43,881 nt of DNA from Chitinophagaceae bacterium (lineage in GTDB: Bacteria > Bacteroidota > Bacteroidia > Chitinophagales > Chitinophagaceae): positions 1 to 43,881 of the forward strand of contig JADKKH010000011.1 in assembly GCA_016720585.1 (NCBI GenBank), read 5' to 3'. The position numbers and the translations under genes are program-made. The notes beneath the pieces are model-generated. The model did not search any database and was not told the DNA's origin. It saw only the letters and a program-made list of their open reading frames with translations. Shown one piece after another: positions 1-9,682 of this stretch (position 1 is its first letter; the number at the start of each line of letters is the position of its first letter).

Positions 1-1319
1 CTAAGGTGTGGCCCTGTAGCTGCCAGTCGTAAAATTCTTTCAGACCGGTCTTGAGCGTCCATAGTTGCCGGCCATTCGTATTGATACGGGTAAGCTGTAC
101 GTTGCCTTCATTACCAATCAGATCTTTGTGCACAATTAAAAAATCGCCGGTGAAATGAAAAGGAAGACCGGTTTCTTTATTTAGCAAAAAACCAGCTTGC
201 AAATAAACCGCATCACCTGCTGGCTGTTTTTCGTCGGCGATCACCCAATATGTATCTTTTTGTGTAAGTGCTGCGGTATATAATTTGCTCCTGGCCGCCT
301 CATCCTGAACGGTCTGGTAATCAAATTGCGGGCTAATTTTGGTGAGGCCATCATTGGTATACAGGCCATACCACCGGCCGTTCAGGGTATCACAATTAAC
401 CCGCATGCCACTAAAACCGGTGCCGGCTCTCCGGGTAATCTTTCCTGTTTTCGGCAGTATCATTAGCCTCGTTGTGTTTTCTTGCTTCCCAGGCAAGCAT
501 ATCCAGGCTGTCAAGCTGTTTATCCAGTTTTTTGGTTTCACTTTCTAAAAAGGAGCTGCTGTCTTTATACTGGTTAAGGTTTAGTTGTTTTTCCCGGTAC
601 AGCCGGTTACTTTCCCGCAAGCGATCATAAAGTAATTTTCGATCTTCTCTTAATTGTTTGGTTAGTTTATCCAGTTCTTTTATTCTTACGGTTGCTGTAT
701 TTACTATGGGGTTATCATCCAAAACAGTAGCTATCAACGTAGTGGTATTCAGATGATACTTCCCACCATCGGCAGCAGTAAAATTTATTTGTTGTGTAAT
801 ATTATCAAAGCTATAGTAACGACGTTCATGGATCAGCTTGTCTTTCAGAGACGGATTTTTTTCTTCAATTGAAGCCGCATCAGCGATTTTTGTAAGGGTG
901 AAAGGATCATAGGCCATCAGTTCCCCGGCAAAAAGCCAGGCAGTATTGCCTGAGGCACCGATTATTTCTACCGGGTATGATTTTATCTGGCCGTGATTTT
1001 TTATTTTTTGCAGGGCTATTTTGGCTGCCGTCGCCAGGTCATTGGACTGGGCATAGTAAGTTGTGTTGACAGACTTATTGATCGATCCGCCCCTTTGACT
1101 GTAGGAAACCGTTTTATCATATTTTATCAATGAAAAAATAACGCCCTTACCTTCTTTTTCAAATACTAAAAACTGTGAAGCAGTTTGGGAAGCACCTCCG
1201 CCACCACCAATAGCCGCCCGTTCATCATATTTCGACAAACAGGAACGAAGCAACAGCACGAAACCAATAATTAATAGGGCCACCAAAAGTACAATACGGA
1301 GGGCGATGCGTTTGGTCAT
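1..1319 (-). CDS. Membrane-anchored PA2928-like protein, frameshifted and running off the left edge
   Basis: The gene starts at 1319 and runs leftward out of the window. The N-terminus has one hydrophobic anchor (about residues 5-25), followed by a Gly-rich linker, a beta-rich region and a charged coiled-coil-like stretch around residues 215-280. The first frame stops at 411, but another frame continues without a stop to base 1 and reads as good protein (for example NGRWYGLYTNDGL, then LTRINTNGRQLWTL). Removing one base from the TTTT run at 448-451 joins the frames. I infer one gene with a single-base frameshift. The C-terminal half recalls Bacteroidota proteins annotated as PA2928 family, but this is from memory and tentative. 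It is probably an envelope protein of unknown function. Confidence 0.6.
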
Positions 1320-1589
1320 ACTTTACAGGTTTGCAAATAAAGATAAAAAAAGCAGTCATAAAAATAATGACTACCCGTAAAACTTATTTATTTGTATTTT
1401 CAAAAAGAGAGCGGTAAAAGGCTATCCCGGGATATTGTCCGGGCGGTATTCCGTAAAAAAAAGAAACATAAATAAAACGGATACAGGTCAGAAACCGGTA
1501 TGACCTTACTCATGCCTACTGTCTTCTTTAAAGTCAAATTTTGTAGCTTAAAAAATATTCATAGATTTAAATATAAAATACAACAGCAA

Positions 1590-2024
1590 ATGAAAAAAGA
1601 GTACTGGATCAATGTAAAACATGTAGATAACCGTATGGTCATTTTTTTAAACGGTGCAACTGTATGGGATAGCGGCATTATTCACAACGATCCTGAAATG
1701 GATGAATATATCAATATTACGGATCAGTTGATTGAACATATAAGTCATTCGGTAGAATTGATCTTTGAAGGGTTTAATGACACCTATACATCGGATGATA
1801 AACAGGGGGATCTCAATCCCTGGCATTTTCACTACCGGGTATTTTCCCGGGTAGTGGATGCAGACGGGAAAGTAGTTTTGGAGGAAGATATGCTGGCACC
1901 CTATAACGAAAAACATATGTCCAATCCGAATATCAGGGCCATCAATAACTGTTACCAGATCGTGCGAAGGGATAATGATTTTAAAGTTATTTCCAATAGC
2001 TTAACCCAGAATTTTTATAATTAG
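1590..2024 (+). CDS. Hypothetical cytosolic protein, 144 aa
   Basis: I do not recognise a family. I chose the ATG at 1590 (MKKEYWINVKHV) rather than the upstream in-frame ATG at 1500, because the 30 extra residues are basic and low in information while the protein after 1590 reads as a compact soluble domain. It is rich in acidic and aromatic residues (for example GDLNPWHFHYRVFSRV), with no signal peptide or membrane segment. It stands alone between two convergent or divergent neighbours. Function unknown. Confidence 0.6.
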   Translation: MKKEYWINVKHVDNRMVIFLNGATVWDSGIIHNDPEMDEYINITDQLIEHISHSVELIFEGFNDTYTSDDKQGDLNPWHFHYRVFSRVVDADGKVVLEEDMLAPYNEKHMSNPNIRAINNCYQIVRRDNDFKVISNSLTQNFYN

Positions 2025-2075
2025 TAACACTAACCGCGTCCGGTAACTGGGGTCAATAAAAATCGCTGAAGCATA

Positions 2076-2471
2076 TTATTGAAGCAGGAGGAGTACGGGG
2101 TCGAGATCGTACCTCGTTTCATCAAAGGGTACCAATGATTTATCCTGAAGTACCGTACCCATTTTCCGGAAGTCAAATTTCTCCTTGAATTTAGTGTACG
2201 AATTCCGGACCATCGTTTGCAGTTCGTTTTTATCGATTATATCGGGCAGATCGATTACATAAGAATCTTCGGCCACATATTCCAGGATAGTTTCTTTTTC
2301 AAAAACAAATTCACAGGTAAACCGGCAGGCGATCCCTTTTTTAGTGGCGGCTCTTTTTTTCATTACATCCAGCGAAATATAACTGGTTAACTGCTCTCCG
2401 GCATCTTCCAGGGAGCTTGCAGGCGGCCTGTACAGCCATTTACTGACAACAAGTTCGGTTTGTTCTATCAT
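2076..2471 (-). CDS. Hypothetical protein, 131 aa, possibly SecB-like fold
   Basis: This is a soluble protein of 131 aa without a signal peptide. The alternating strand pattern in the middle (CRFTCEFVFEKETILEYVAE) followed by a helix (RNSYTKFKEKFDF) loosely resembles the SecB-like fold of Bacteroidota toxin-antitoxin-associated or chaperone proteins. That is only a pattern impression; no diagnostic motif is present. It is transcribed convergently with the 1590 gene and divergently from the Pycsar-effector-like gene at 2653. Confidence 0.55.
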   Translation of the reverse strand: MIEQTELVVSKWLYRPPASSLEDAGEQLTSYISLDVMKKRAATKKGIACRFTCEFVFEKETILEYVAEDSYVIDLPDIIDKNELQTMVRNSYTKFKEKFDFRKMGTVLQDKSLVPFDETRYDLDPVLLLLQ

Positions 2472-2652
2472 ACGGTTTTTTAAAGCATTTTTAACGGGCC
2501 GGCATATATAATAATGTCAGGTATATGTGACACCATATTTTCCCCCCGGACGGTGTAAAGATATATAACACCGGTCAGGTATGCGGATGATGCATATCAT
2601 TCTAAAAAAGCAATGGTTGCCCTACCTTACTCTGTTGTTAAGAACGATTTAT

Positions 2653-3225
2653 ATGATTGAGGAGCTTGAACAAGAAAAGAAAAAAAAGAAAAAAAGCAAT
2701 AAAGTCATCAGGACCGATGCTATCCTGCGGGAAACATCTTCGAATTATATCCGCCTTATCGGAGATGCTGACCGTAAAGCCCGGATCATGATCGTGGTGA
2801 ATTCCATATTATTGACGATCAGTGTTACTTTGTTGACCAAGGCCCTCAACGATAAACCCGATGTTTGGATCAGCGCAACCCTGTTGATGGCTGCAAACCT
2901 GGTCACGCTCTTTTTTTCTATCATATCGGTTAAGCCGGAACTGCACAGCAGCATCGGAAAAGAAACGGAGAATCATATACTTCACTATAAAAAATGCATG
3001 GATTATTCCCTGGTTGACTACTCAACCCAGATATTGGATACTATGGCGGATGGCGATAAAAAAATGGAAGCCGTTATAAAAAATCTCTATTTTTTCGGCA
3101 ACCTGCTGTGTATGAAATATAAACTTTTGAAAATAGCCTACCGTGTGTTCTTTTGGGGTATTTTATTGTCCGTCATTTCTTATTTCATCATTATATGGAT
3201 TTCTAAATTAAAACATAACGGATAG
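2653..3225 (+). CDS. Pycsar-effector-like transmembrane protein (PycTM / DUF5706 type)
   Basis: The protein is about 190 aa from the ATG at 2653 (MIEELEQEKKKKKKS). An upstream in-frame ATG at 2581 adds 24 hydrophobic/basic residues and seems less likely. After a Lys-rich N-terminus come a segment IRLIGDADRKARIMIVVN, two adjacent transmembrane segments, a polar middle with KNLYFFGNLLCMKYKLLKIA, and a last transmembrane segment near the C-terminus. This order (two TM, a helix with YFFG and KYKLLKIAY, one TM) matches the family of Pycsar membrane effectors, which disrupt the inner membrane when bound by cyclic CMP or UMP. No pyrimidine cyclase gene is adjacent, so it is either an orphan or has another role. 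Confidence 0.7.
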   Translation: MIEELEQEKKKKKKSNKVIRTDAILRETSSNYIRLIGDADRKARIMIVVNSILLTISVTLLTKALNDKPDVWISATLLMAANLVTLFFSIISVKPELHSSIGKETENHILHYKKCMDYSLVDYSTQILDTMADGDKKMEAVIKNLYFFGNLLCMKYKLLKIAYRVFFWGILLSVISYFIIIWISKLKHNG

Positions 3226-3402
3226 AAAAGAAACCGGTGGGTATTATTCTGAACGGAGTTTATGGAAAAGGAATAATTCTTGAGCTATTTGTAAATTGAG
3301 GGGAATAGCCGTAGCTGATTGGTATGGGTATCCTGACGATAATCAACCCGTATAGAAACGGAGGTCATAAAGAAATGACGGTCCCGCTTTTCCCTTTGCA
3401 GC

Positions 3403-3929
3403 ATGAAAACAAACCGTTTTGTAAAAGGGCTACTCCTGCTTCCTTTTCTTATTACCACTACGCTGGCCGCCCAGCGAAGTATCAGCATTGACCTGGGGCC
3501 ATCCGACAGAGAAATCATCATAATGGCGGGGTAAACATCAGCAGTTTTTACCATGTCAATGAACACCTCCTCGTTGGTTTGGAACTAAACCGATTCTTTC
3601 CCGTTCGCCGTATTATCGATGATGAAGAATTGCGGTTATCCGGATGGGATATTGAAATGAATATTCATTACCGGCTGCCCCTGCTAAAATCCTGGCAAGT
3701 CTACCCCATCACAGGCATCAGCCATACCTCTGAAAAGGAATTAAATGAAATTACCCGTCAGAGCCGTTACGAAAATTTCTGGTCAGTAAATACCGGTGCC
3801 GGTATGTTGCTGGAATTGGGCAAATGGCGGCCCTATGTTGAATATAATTTCGCCTGGGGGCAGCTAAACCAGCAGTTTGTATTATTAGGTATCGGTTATG
3901 AAATTGAATGGGGGTGGAATAAGGAATAA
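3403..3929 (+). CDS. Small outer-membrane beta-barrel protein, frameshifted
   Basis: An ATG at 3403 opens a clear signal peptide (MKTNRFVKGLLLLPFLITTT, then LAAQ) whose frame stops at 3532-3534. A second frame, open from 3492, reads NHHNGGVNISSFYHVNEHLL and continues to 3929 with alternating hydrophobic strands ending in LLGIGYEIEWGWNKE, typical of small outer-membrane barrels with a terminal aromatic strand. One added base between 3495 and 3514 (the GGGG run or the AAA run) restores one reading frame of about 175 aa. I infer a single exported barrel or porin-like gene split by a one-base deletion. Function unknown. Confidence 0.55.
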
Positions 3930-3968
3930 CAAGAAGGCCATTAGAAAAAATAGAAATATCAATTCTGT

Positions 3969-3988
3969 TATCGACACATGTGTCGATA
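3969..3988. promoter_or_regulatory. Perfect 20-bp palindrome, operator-like
   Basis: The sequence TATCGACACATGTGTCGATA is its own reverse complement with no loop. It lies between the barrel gene (ends 3929) and the lipoprotein gene (starts 4078). The absence of a loop and of a T tract makes a dimeric-regulator site more likely than a terminator. The regulator is unknown. Confidence 0.4.
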
Positions 3989-4077
3989 GGCTCCCTATCT
4001 TCTCAAGCGAACCCCGAAATTTTTTATTTAATACGATTTGTGATTAAAAACGATTATTTTGTTTTCAAATAAACCCA

Positions 4078-4808
4078 ATGAAAAAAATAATTCAACTGGT
4101 GGTGCTATGTACTATTATGGCCAGCTGTGGTTCCCAATCGGGTAATAAAGATGTCGCTTCAGGAATAACAGATTCAACTGCTATGGAAACCGCCACTGAA
4201 AATAAGATCATTCGCCTGGATCCTGCTTCCGTTGATGTGAACAAACCTATTGATGCCATTGAGGCCAATGCCCAGATCGATTGCTGGGATGGTAAAAAAA
4301 TTGAGGTAGCCGGTTATGGATTTGTTTTTTACGGAGACTCCTGGAAACAAAATCGGGAATCACCTTAACCGATAGTGCCGGTGGCAAAAAATACCTGTTT
4401 GACTGCAGGTTTGTAAACCCTCCTGCAGTTTTGAAAATTGCTAAAACAGATAAGATCCATATACGGGGAAATATCAATGGTAATTTTAACGGGAGCATCA
4501 TCATGGACAGTTGCGAAATTATCGTGGTAGCAAAATCAATTTCTACACAATCAGTAGATCCCTTTGGAAAAGGGGTCATGGATGCCACGGCCTTATATGC
4601 AGATTATTTTAAATGGGAGGGTAAAGAGATCGCTGTTGTCGGTGATTATTATATGACCACAACATCTACTACCAGTTATGGCATAACCATCCGGGTTGAT
4701 CTGAAGAATTCTGCAACCAATGATAAAGTGGTGGGTTGTGATTTTAAAGTTAATCCCAGTGAAAGGATTTCCGGAAATGAAAAAGGGGTTATTATCAAAG
4801 GAAAATAA
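4078..4808 (+). CDS. Lipoprotein with two OB-fold (tRNA_anti-like) repeats, frameshifted
   Basis: The N-terminus is a lipoprotein signal (MKKIIQLVVLCTIMASCGSQ, Cys at residue 17). The first frame ends at 4368; a second frame carries on as GITLTDSAGGKKYLFDCRF and runs to 4808. One extra A in the AAAA run at 4349-4352 joins them (WKQKSGITLTD). The repaired protein of about 243 aa has two similar halves, each with a W-x-G-K-[KE]-I-x-V-x-G strand, a C-[DR]-F strand and a closing V/I-x-G strand, as in OB-fold tRNA_anti-like domains found in bacterial envelope lipoproteins. Function unknown. The 20-bp palindrome lies 90 bp upstream. Confidence 0.6.
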
Positions 4809-4948
4809 AAACCTATACGCCCTATGGCTATTTAATGCTGGAAGAATGTGTTCTGGTAAACCGGTAGCCAGGTTCAAAAAAAGAAATATATTGATTTGAT
4901 TTTATGCTCTCGGCAACAATTTTTTTTCATCATAAAAATTAATACAGT

Positions 4949-5335
4949 ATGACAAATGTTGAATTAGTAAAGCAGGCCTATTCCCATTTTGCAAACGGTA
5001 ATGTGCCGGCCGTATTGGCATTATTTGATCCCGCCATTGAATGGCATGAATGCAAGGGGATGTCTTTTGTAACAGGCGACGGCATTTTCACCGGACCAGA
5101 AGCGATTGTAACAAATGTTTTCATGCATCTGCCAGTTACTTTTGATGGATTCAACATTGCTGTAAATGAAATATTCGGAGCTGAAGATAAAGTGGTCATG
5201 ACAGGTTATTACCAGGGAACAAATAAATCAACCGGTAATCCTTTTAAAGCCAATGCCACGCATGTATGGACAATTAAAAACGGAAAGCTGGCTCATTTTT
5301 TCCAGGCAGTGGATACGGCTACCATTAACAGTTAA
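4949..5335 (+). CDS. NTF2-like / SnoaL-like protein, 128 aa
   Basis: Length and pattern fit the NTF2-like cone-shaped fold: an N-terminal helix (VELVKQAYSHFANGNVPAVL), the FDPAIEWHE strand, a GPEAI helix, then sheet strands ending in THVWTIKNGKLAHFFQAVD. The last strand with a W-x-x-x-x-G-K motif is characteristic. Members are small-molecule-binding proteins or enzymes (isomerases, cyclases, dehydratases), and nothing here points to a substrate. It is cytosolic and transcribed alone. Confidence 0.8.
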   Translation: MTNVELVKQAYSHFANGNVPAVLALFDPAIEWHECKGMSFVTGDGIFTGPEAIVTNVFMHLPVTFDGFNIAVNEIFGAEDKVVMTGYYQGTNKSTGNPFKANATHVWTIKNGKLAHFFQAVDTATINS

Positions 5336-5460
5336 TCCTTTTAAAGACTTTTTGCCAGTATTTTATTTCGTCTTTTGTGACCGTTCCGATCCTTTTTAGT
5401 TTTCGGGTATATAACTATCGGACTACCTGATAATAAATAATCGGATAAACATTAATTGTT

Positions 5461-6348
5461 ATGAAGAAATCAATTGTGCTACCCGTCTTCTTGTTTTTTT
5501 CTTTAATTACTTTTTCACAGAAAGATAATTCACCCGGCAAGATTCCCATACTTATCCGTTGCGATGATATTGGTATGTGCCACTCCGTAAATAGGGCTGC
5601 CAAAGAAGTGCTGGAAACCGGCATGCCGGTCTCGATGTCTGTTATGGTTCCCTGTCCCTGGTTTTCCGAAGCGGTGGAACTATTAAAAAAATATCCGAAT
5701 GTTTCCATCGGTATACACCTGACACTGAATTCCGAGTGGAAGCAATACCGCTGGGGACCCGTATCCGGGTCACCGGTTGTGCCTACGCTGGTTGATTCGC
5801 TGGGAAATTTCTTTCCATCCCGCAGTAAACTTTTTGGTAATAATCCGAAACTCAGTGAGATCGAAACGGAACTCCGTGCACAGATCGAGATAGCACAAAG
5901 GGCCGGATTAAAGATTGATTACCTGGATTATCACATGGGGGCAGCCGTGCAAACCCTGGAAACAAGAGCTATCGTTGAAAAACTTGCAGCAGAATATAAA
6001 CTGGCCATCTCCCGCTACTATGATGAAGTGGATGTGGAAGGGGGATATTTTGCTCCTGTGGCTAACAAACGGGATACCCTGATGGCAAAACTGCAAACGC
6101 TGAAGCCGGGAGGTACAAAATTATTCGTTTTTCATATCGGACTCGACACACCGGAAATGAGTGCGATGGAAGACCTTAATCCAACGGGACCCAAAGACAT
6201 GAGCAAGCACCGCCAGGCTGAATTAAAAGCATTGGTCTCACATGAATTTCAGCAACTCCTTCACGATCCCCGATACCGGCTTGTTAATTATCGTATGCTA
6301 AATGACGAAAAAGGATTGGGTGCCATGAAAAGACCGGCAACAGATTAA
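5461..6348 (+). CDS. Exported YdjC/ChbG-type carbohydrate deacetylase
   Basis: This is a 295-aa protein with a signal peptide (about residues 1-19, MKKSIVLPVFLFFSLITFSQ). The family's metal-site signature is present: RCDDIGM (Asp35/Asp36), GIHLTL (His86) and DYHMG (His158). YdjC/ChbG proteins remove acetyl groups from N-acetylated sugars such as diacetylchitobiose; ChbG itself is cytosolic. This copy appears to be exported, so it probably acts in the periplasm. It could complement the GH18 chitinase about 17 kb downstream, but no operon links them. Start chosen at the ATG that begins the signal peptide. Confidence 0.8.
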   Translation: MKKSIVLPVFLFFSLITFSQKDNSPGKIPILIRCDDIGMCHSVNRAAKEVLETGMPVSMSVMVPCPWFSEAVELLKKYPNVSIGIHLTLNSEWKQYRWGPVSGSPVVPTLVDSLGNFFPSRSKLFGNNPKLSEIETELRAQIEIAQRAGLKIDYLDYHMGAAVQTLETRAIVEKLAAEYKLAISRYYDEVDVEGGYFAPVANKRDTLMAKLQTLKPGGTKLFVFHIGLDTPEMSAMEDLNPTGPKDMSKHRQAELKALVSHEFQQLLHDPRYRLVNYRMLNDEKGLGAMKRPATD

Positions 6349-6386
6349 CTCTTTCTTCACATTGCTTTATTATTTCCCCTGCCACA

Positions 6387-6536
6387 ATGCGGGATGAGTA
6401 TTTAAACGTGTTAAGGAATCGGGAAAGCCCCAACACCCTGCATTACCACGGATTTCCGTGTGAAGACCTGACTCATCTGGCCGGATTCCCGCAAAAACTC
6501 ATAGGAAAAGAGCATCTATATCAATCCTTTTTATGA
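6387..6536 (+). CDS. Possible 49-aa small protein
   Basis: This short ORF lies in the 285-bp gap between the deacetylase and the cytochrome. It opens with MRDEYLNVLRNRESPNTLHY and ends GKEHLYQSFL. I recognise no family and see no ribosome-binding site. It may be a remnant or chance. Confidence 0.2.
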   Translation: MRDEYLNVLRNRESPNTLHYHGFPCEDLTHLAGFPQKLIGKEHLYQSFL

Positions 6537-6633
6537 GTATGATCATGCAAAAAATAGTATGTAAATGATAATTTGCAAACTGCGCTAATCCAATTTTCTA
6601 TTAAAAAATCTACTATTCAAAAACGGTCTATAT

Positions 6634-7437
6634 ATGAAAGCAATTCAATTAAAAATTCCTGTTATTGCAGGGTTCATTTTTTTACTAACGGTTCTTGGCT
6701 TTTCCGGTTGCGGTCAACAGGACAGCACTAAAAAACCCGAAGCAACAATTGATTCGGTAAAACCACCAGTGGTAAACACCCCGGTTACTGCCGACACCCA
6801 GGTTTCTGTACCTGTAGAAAAAATCAGTGTTGAAAATACAGACCATACAAAACTTGAAATAAAACCCGATCCGAAAAAGGAAATCTTACCGGCTGATAAA
6901 AAGAAAGAACCGGAACAGGTAAAAAAATTTCCAGCTGAAAAAACGCCGCCCCCTGTTACTGTTGTACAACCAACGGAAAATAAACCGGTCATCAAGACAG
7001 AAAAGCCACCGGAGGTTAAAATAGTTGAACCTGAAAAACCCAAGCAGGAAGCTCCTCCTAAAACAGTTGAAGTCCCAAAACCGGTTACGGTTGTTAATAC
7101 ACCCGACGAACCCAATGACTGGGTTGTACTGGCGAAGTATAAAAATATGACGAACCCTTTCCCGGTTGACAAGGAAAGTATGGATCTTGGAAAGTCATTG
7201 TATGGCACGCATTGCAAATCATGTCATGGCGCCAAAGGGGAGGGCAAGGGTCCCAAAGCCGCAACCCTTGATACCAAAATAGGGTCTTTTCTGAGCGCTG
7301 ATTTCAGGGCACAGAAACCCGGGGAGGTTTATTATAAATCTATTATCGGACGAAAGGATATGCCAAGATTTGATAAAAAAATCCCTGATGAAGAAGAAAG
7401 ATGGGCGGTTGTTGAATACATCATGAGTTTAAAATAA
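6634..7437 (+). CDS. c-type cytochrome lipoprotein with a Pro/Lys-rich spacer
   Basis: The N-terminus has a lipoprotein signal (LTVLGFSGCGQQ, Cys at about residue 27). Residues about 40-165 are a long low-complexity spacer rich in Pro, Lys, Val and Glu, of the kind that spans periplasm. The C-terminal 90 aa form a single-haem cytochrome c domain: haem-binding CKSCH at Cys194-Cys197-His198 and a probable axial methionine in GRKDMPRF. It is predicted to be a membrane-tethered electron carrier reaching a distant partner. No oxidase genes are adjacent, so the partner is unknown. Confidence 0.85.
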   Translation: MKAIQLKIPVIAGFIFLLTVLGFSGCGQQDSTKKPEATIDSVKPPVVNTPVTADTQVSVPVEKISVENTDHTKLEIKPDPKKEILPADKKKEPEQVKKFPAEKTPPPVTVVQPTENKPVIKTEKPPEVKIVEPEKPKQEAPPKTVEVPKPVTVVNTPDEPNDWVVLAKYKNMTNPFPVDKESMDLGKSLYGTHCKSCHGAKGEGKGPKAATLDTKIGSFLSADFRAQKPGEVYYKSIIGRKDMPRFDKKIPDEEERWAVVEYIMSLK

Positions 7438-7533
7438 AGATCGTTTTTCAAATCAGTTGTTGCTCCTTCCGGTGGCACGTAGTGTTTCAAAAAGGAAAGG
7501 ATATGGGACTATCCGTTATTTTCAATTCTGGAA

Positions 7534-7560
7534 TTGACGAAAAGTTTTATTCTATCTTTA
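7534..7560 (+). promoter_or_regulatory. Candidate Bacteroidota-type promoter of the GHL10 gene
   Basis: A TATCTTTA box at 7553-7560 approximates the TAnnTTTG -7 element, and a TTGA element lies about 17 bp upstream (7534-7538). It sits 35 bp before the ATG at 7595. This is by pattern only. Confidence 0.3.
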
Positions 7561-7594
7561 GTTAAACATTCCTTCTCTTAAAATCCATAACAGC

Positions 7595-9115
7595 ATGCTC
7601 CGAAAATTATTCCTGCTTGTAACGGTTTTTTTTGGTTTATTCTTAGGGTATTCCTGTACAACTACGAAACAAACCACCATACAGGAACCGGCGGCTGTAC
7701 TGCCGCAGGTACAACAGGAATTCCGTGCTGCGTGGATAGCCACGGTGGCCAATATCAACTGGCCCAGCAAACCGGGATTGCCGACGGCTACACAACAACA
7801 GGAAGCCATTGCCCTGCTCGATTTTTTACAGGCCCATCATTTGAATGCGGCCATATTGCAGGTACGGCCACAGGCAGATGCCTTGTATAAAAGTGATATC
7901 GAGCCCTGGTCGTATTATCTCAGCGGCATGCAGGGAAAAGCGCCCGATCCTTATTATGATCCATTGGAATTTTGGGTTAAAGAAGCACATGACCGGGGAA
8001 TAGAATTACATGTGTGGCTGAATCCGTACCGGGCTCATCATAAAGATGGCAAAACGATCAGTGACCAGTCCATTGTAAAAAAACACCCGGAGCTGGTGCT
8101 GTATTTAAAAGAAGGTTATTGGTGGATGGACCCGGCACAAAAAGCCGTGCAGGATATTACCAATGATGTAGTGATGGACCTGGTTCAACGCTATGATATT
8201 GACGGTGTGCATATGGATGATTATTTTTATCCCTATCCTTCCTATAATGGGTCGGCTGATTTTCCGGATTCCGTTAGCTGGTTGGCCTATCAACAAAATG
8301 GCGGCAAGCTATCCCGGGCAGACTGGCGCCGGGATGCAGTCAATCAATTAGTAGAACGATTGTATAAGAATATTAAAGCCAGCAAACCCTGGATAAAATT
8401 TGGCGTAAGCCCTTTTGGAATCTGGCGGCCCGGTTATCCGGAATCGGTAGAAGGATTTGATCAATATAACCAGTTGTATGCCGATGCCCGTCTCTGGCTC
8501 AACAAAGGCTGGGTAGATTATTTTTCTCCCCAATTATATTGGCCGGTAAACAGGTACGCACAAAGTTATCCGGCACTGTTAGGTTGGTGGGCTGGTGAAA
8601 ATAAAATGAAACGTCACCTGTGGCCGGGCATTAGTGTTGGACGGGATAGTACCGATAAGAACCTGGACGAAACCATCAACCAGATCATGATTGACCGGGG
8701 TATGCTGCCGCAAAGTAAAGGGGTGGTTCATTGGAGTATTTCATCGCTAACAAAAAACCCGAGATTGGCTGATACGTTATTGAAGAGTGTATATAAAAAA
8801 CAGGCACTCGTTCCTGCCAGTCCCTGGTTAGATAAAAAAGCACCCGCACCACCGGTTGTCTCCAGGGCTTTAGAAAAGGAAGTATATAAAATAAACTGGA
8901 CACACCCGGATGAAAAAGATGTTTTTCGTTGGGTAATATATTATCAGTATGGAAATACCTGGACTTACCAGGTTTGTAATCATTTGGTTCGTTCCCTGCA
9001 GCTGGAACAGACAAAAGGTACAGGGGCGTTACAGCAACAATTAAGATCTGTTATTGTTACAGCCGTGGACCGGACAGGAAATGAAAGTGAAAAATTAGTT
9101 GTTGTGATAAAGTGA
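7595..9115 (+). CDS. GHL10 / DUF187 family glycosyl-hydrolase-like lipoprotein
   Basis: The protein is 506 aa with a lipoprotein signal (FLGYSCTTTK, Cys at about residue 21). It opens the family domain with EFRAAWIATVANINWPS and carries the TIM-barrel segments LHVWLNPYRAHH, DIDGVHMDDYFYPYP and VDYFSPQLYW. These are typical of the GHL10 family (YngK-like), which is related to retaining hydrolases. Substrates are mostly unknown; peptidoglycan or oligosaccharide hydrolysis has been suggested for relatives. The last 80 aa form a small beta domain resembling a fibronectin-like module. It is probably outer-membrane attached. Confidence 0.85.
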   Translation: MLRKLFLLVTVFFGLFLGYSCTTTKQTTIQEPAAVLPQVQQEFRAAWIATVANINWPSKPGLPTATQQQEAIALLDFLQAHHLNAAILQVRPQADALYKSDIEPWSYYLSGMQGKAPDPYYDPLEFWVKEAHDRGIELHVWLNPYRAHHKDGKTISDQSIVKKHPELVLYLKEGYWWMDPAQKAVQDITNDVVMDLVQRYDIDGVHMDDYFYPYPSYNGSADFPDSVSWLAYQQNGGKLSRADWRRDAVNQLVERLYKNIKASKPWIKFGVSPFGIWRPGYPESVEGFDQYNQLYADARLWLNKGWVDYFSPQLYWPVNRYAQSYPALLGWWAGENKMKRHLWPGISVGRDSTDKNLDETINQIMIDRGMLPQSKGVVHWSISSLTKNPRLADTLLKSVYKKQALVPASPWLDKKAPAPPVVSRALEKEVYKINWTHPDEKDVFRWVIYYQYGNTWTYQVCNHLVRSLQLEQTKGTGALQQQLRSVIVTAVDRTGNESEKLVVVIK

Positions 9116-9274
9116 ATTCTGTAACCAGGCTATAGGCCTGTTGGTTAAACCGATCGATCTTTTCAAAATATTAAACTCAAATTTTATCGGAATTCCTGCG
9201 CACCAGGCAATAAGCAAACCGGCAAATGCTGTATAATAATTTTTACAAGTTCAATTAGAGTAACTTTATACAGG

Positions 9275-9682
9275 ATGCCATTTAACAAACTCATCATCAG
9301 CTATGCCCTTACCGCAATTGTCTTTTTTGCGGTGGATATGGTATGGCTGGGTTTCATCGCCAAAAATCTGTACCGTAAATACCTGGGTGGTTTTTTAAGC
9401 GATAAAGTAAACTGGGCCGCTGCATTTATTTTTTATGGTTTGTTTATTATAGGGATATTTTATTTCGCCATTCTTCCGGCCGTTGAAAAAAATTCAGTTT
9501 CCCGGGCCATACTCAGTGGAGTCCTGTTTGGTTTTTTCACCTATGCTACTTATGATCTAACCAACCTGGCAACCCTGAAAGACTGGCCCTTGCCTATTGT
9601 TTTTATTGACATCGCCTGGGGTATGCTGCTTACGGGCCTGGTAAGTACGGCGGGATATTATATTGTAAAATGGGTAGCATAA
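9275..9682 (+). CDS. DUF2177 family membrane protein
   Basis: This is a 135-aa protein with four transmembrane segments. Features recognised from DUF2177 are the FFAVDMVWLGFIAKNLY segment and the YATYDLTNLATLKDWPL signature, then DIAWGMLLTG. Biochemical function is not established. Its stop is followed immediately by the next start (9682/9683), so the two form an operon. In many proteobacteria DUF2177 and DUF1295 genes occur with cyclopropane-fatty-acid synthase and photolyase in light or singlet-oxygen regulons; here only the pair is present. Confidence 0.85.
   Translation: MPFNKLIISYALTAIVFFAVDMVWLGFIAKNLYRKYLGGFLSDKVNWAAAFIFYGLFIIGIFYFAILPAVEKNSVSRAILSGVLFGFFTYATYDLTNLATLKDWPLPIVFIDIAWGMLLTGLVSTAGYYIVKWVA

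Noticed and set aside
2653..3225. A complete Pycsar defence system
   Set aside because: No pyrimidine cyclase gene lies on either side.
6714..7217. Minus-strand ORF of 167 aa
   Set aside because: It is an antisense shadow of the Pro/Lys-rich cytochrome gene and has a low-complexity Gly/Ser/Thr composition with no family.
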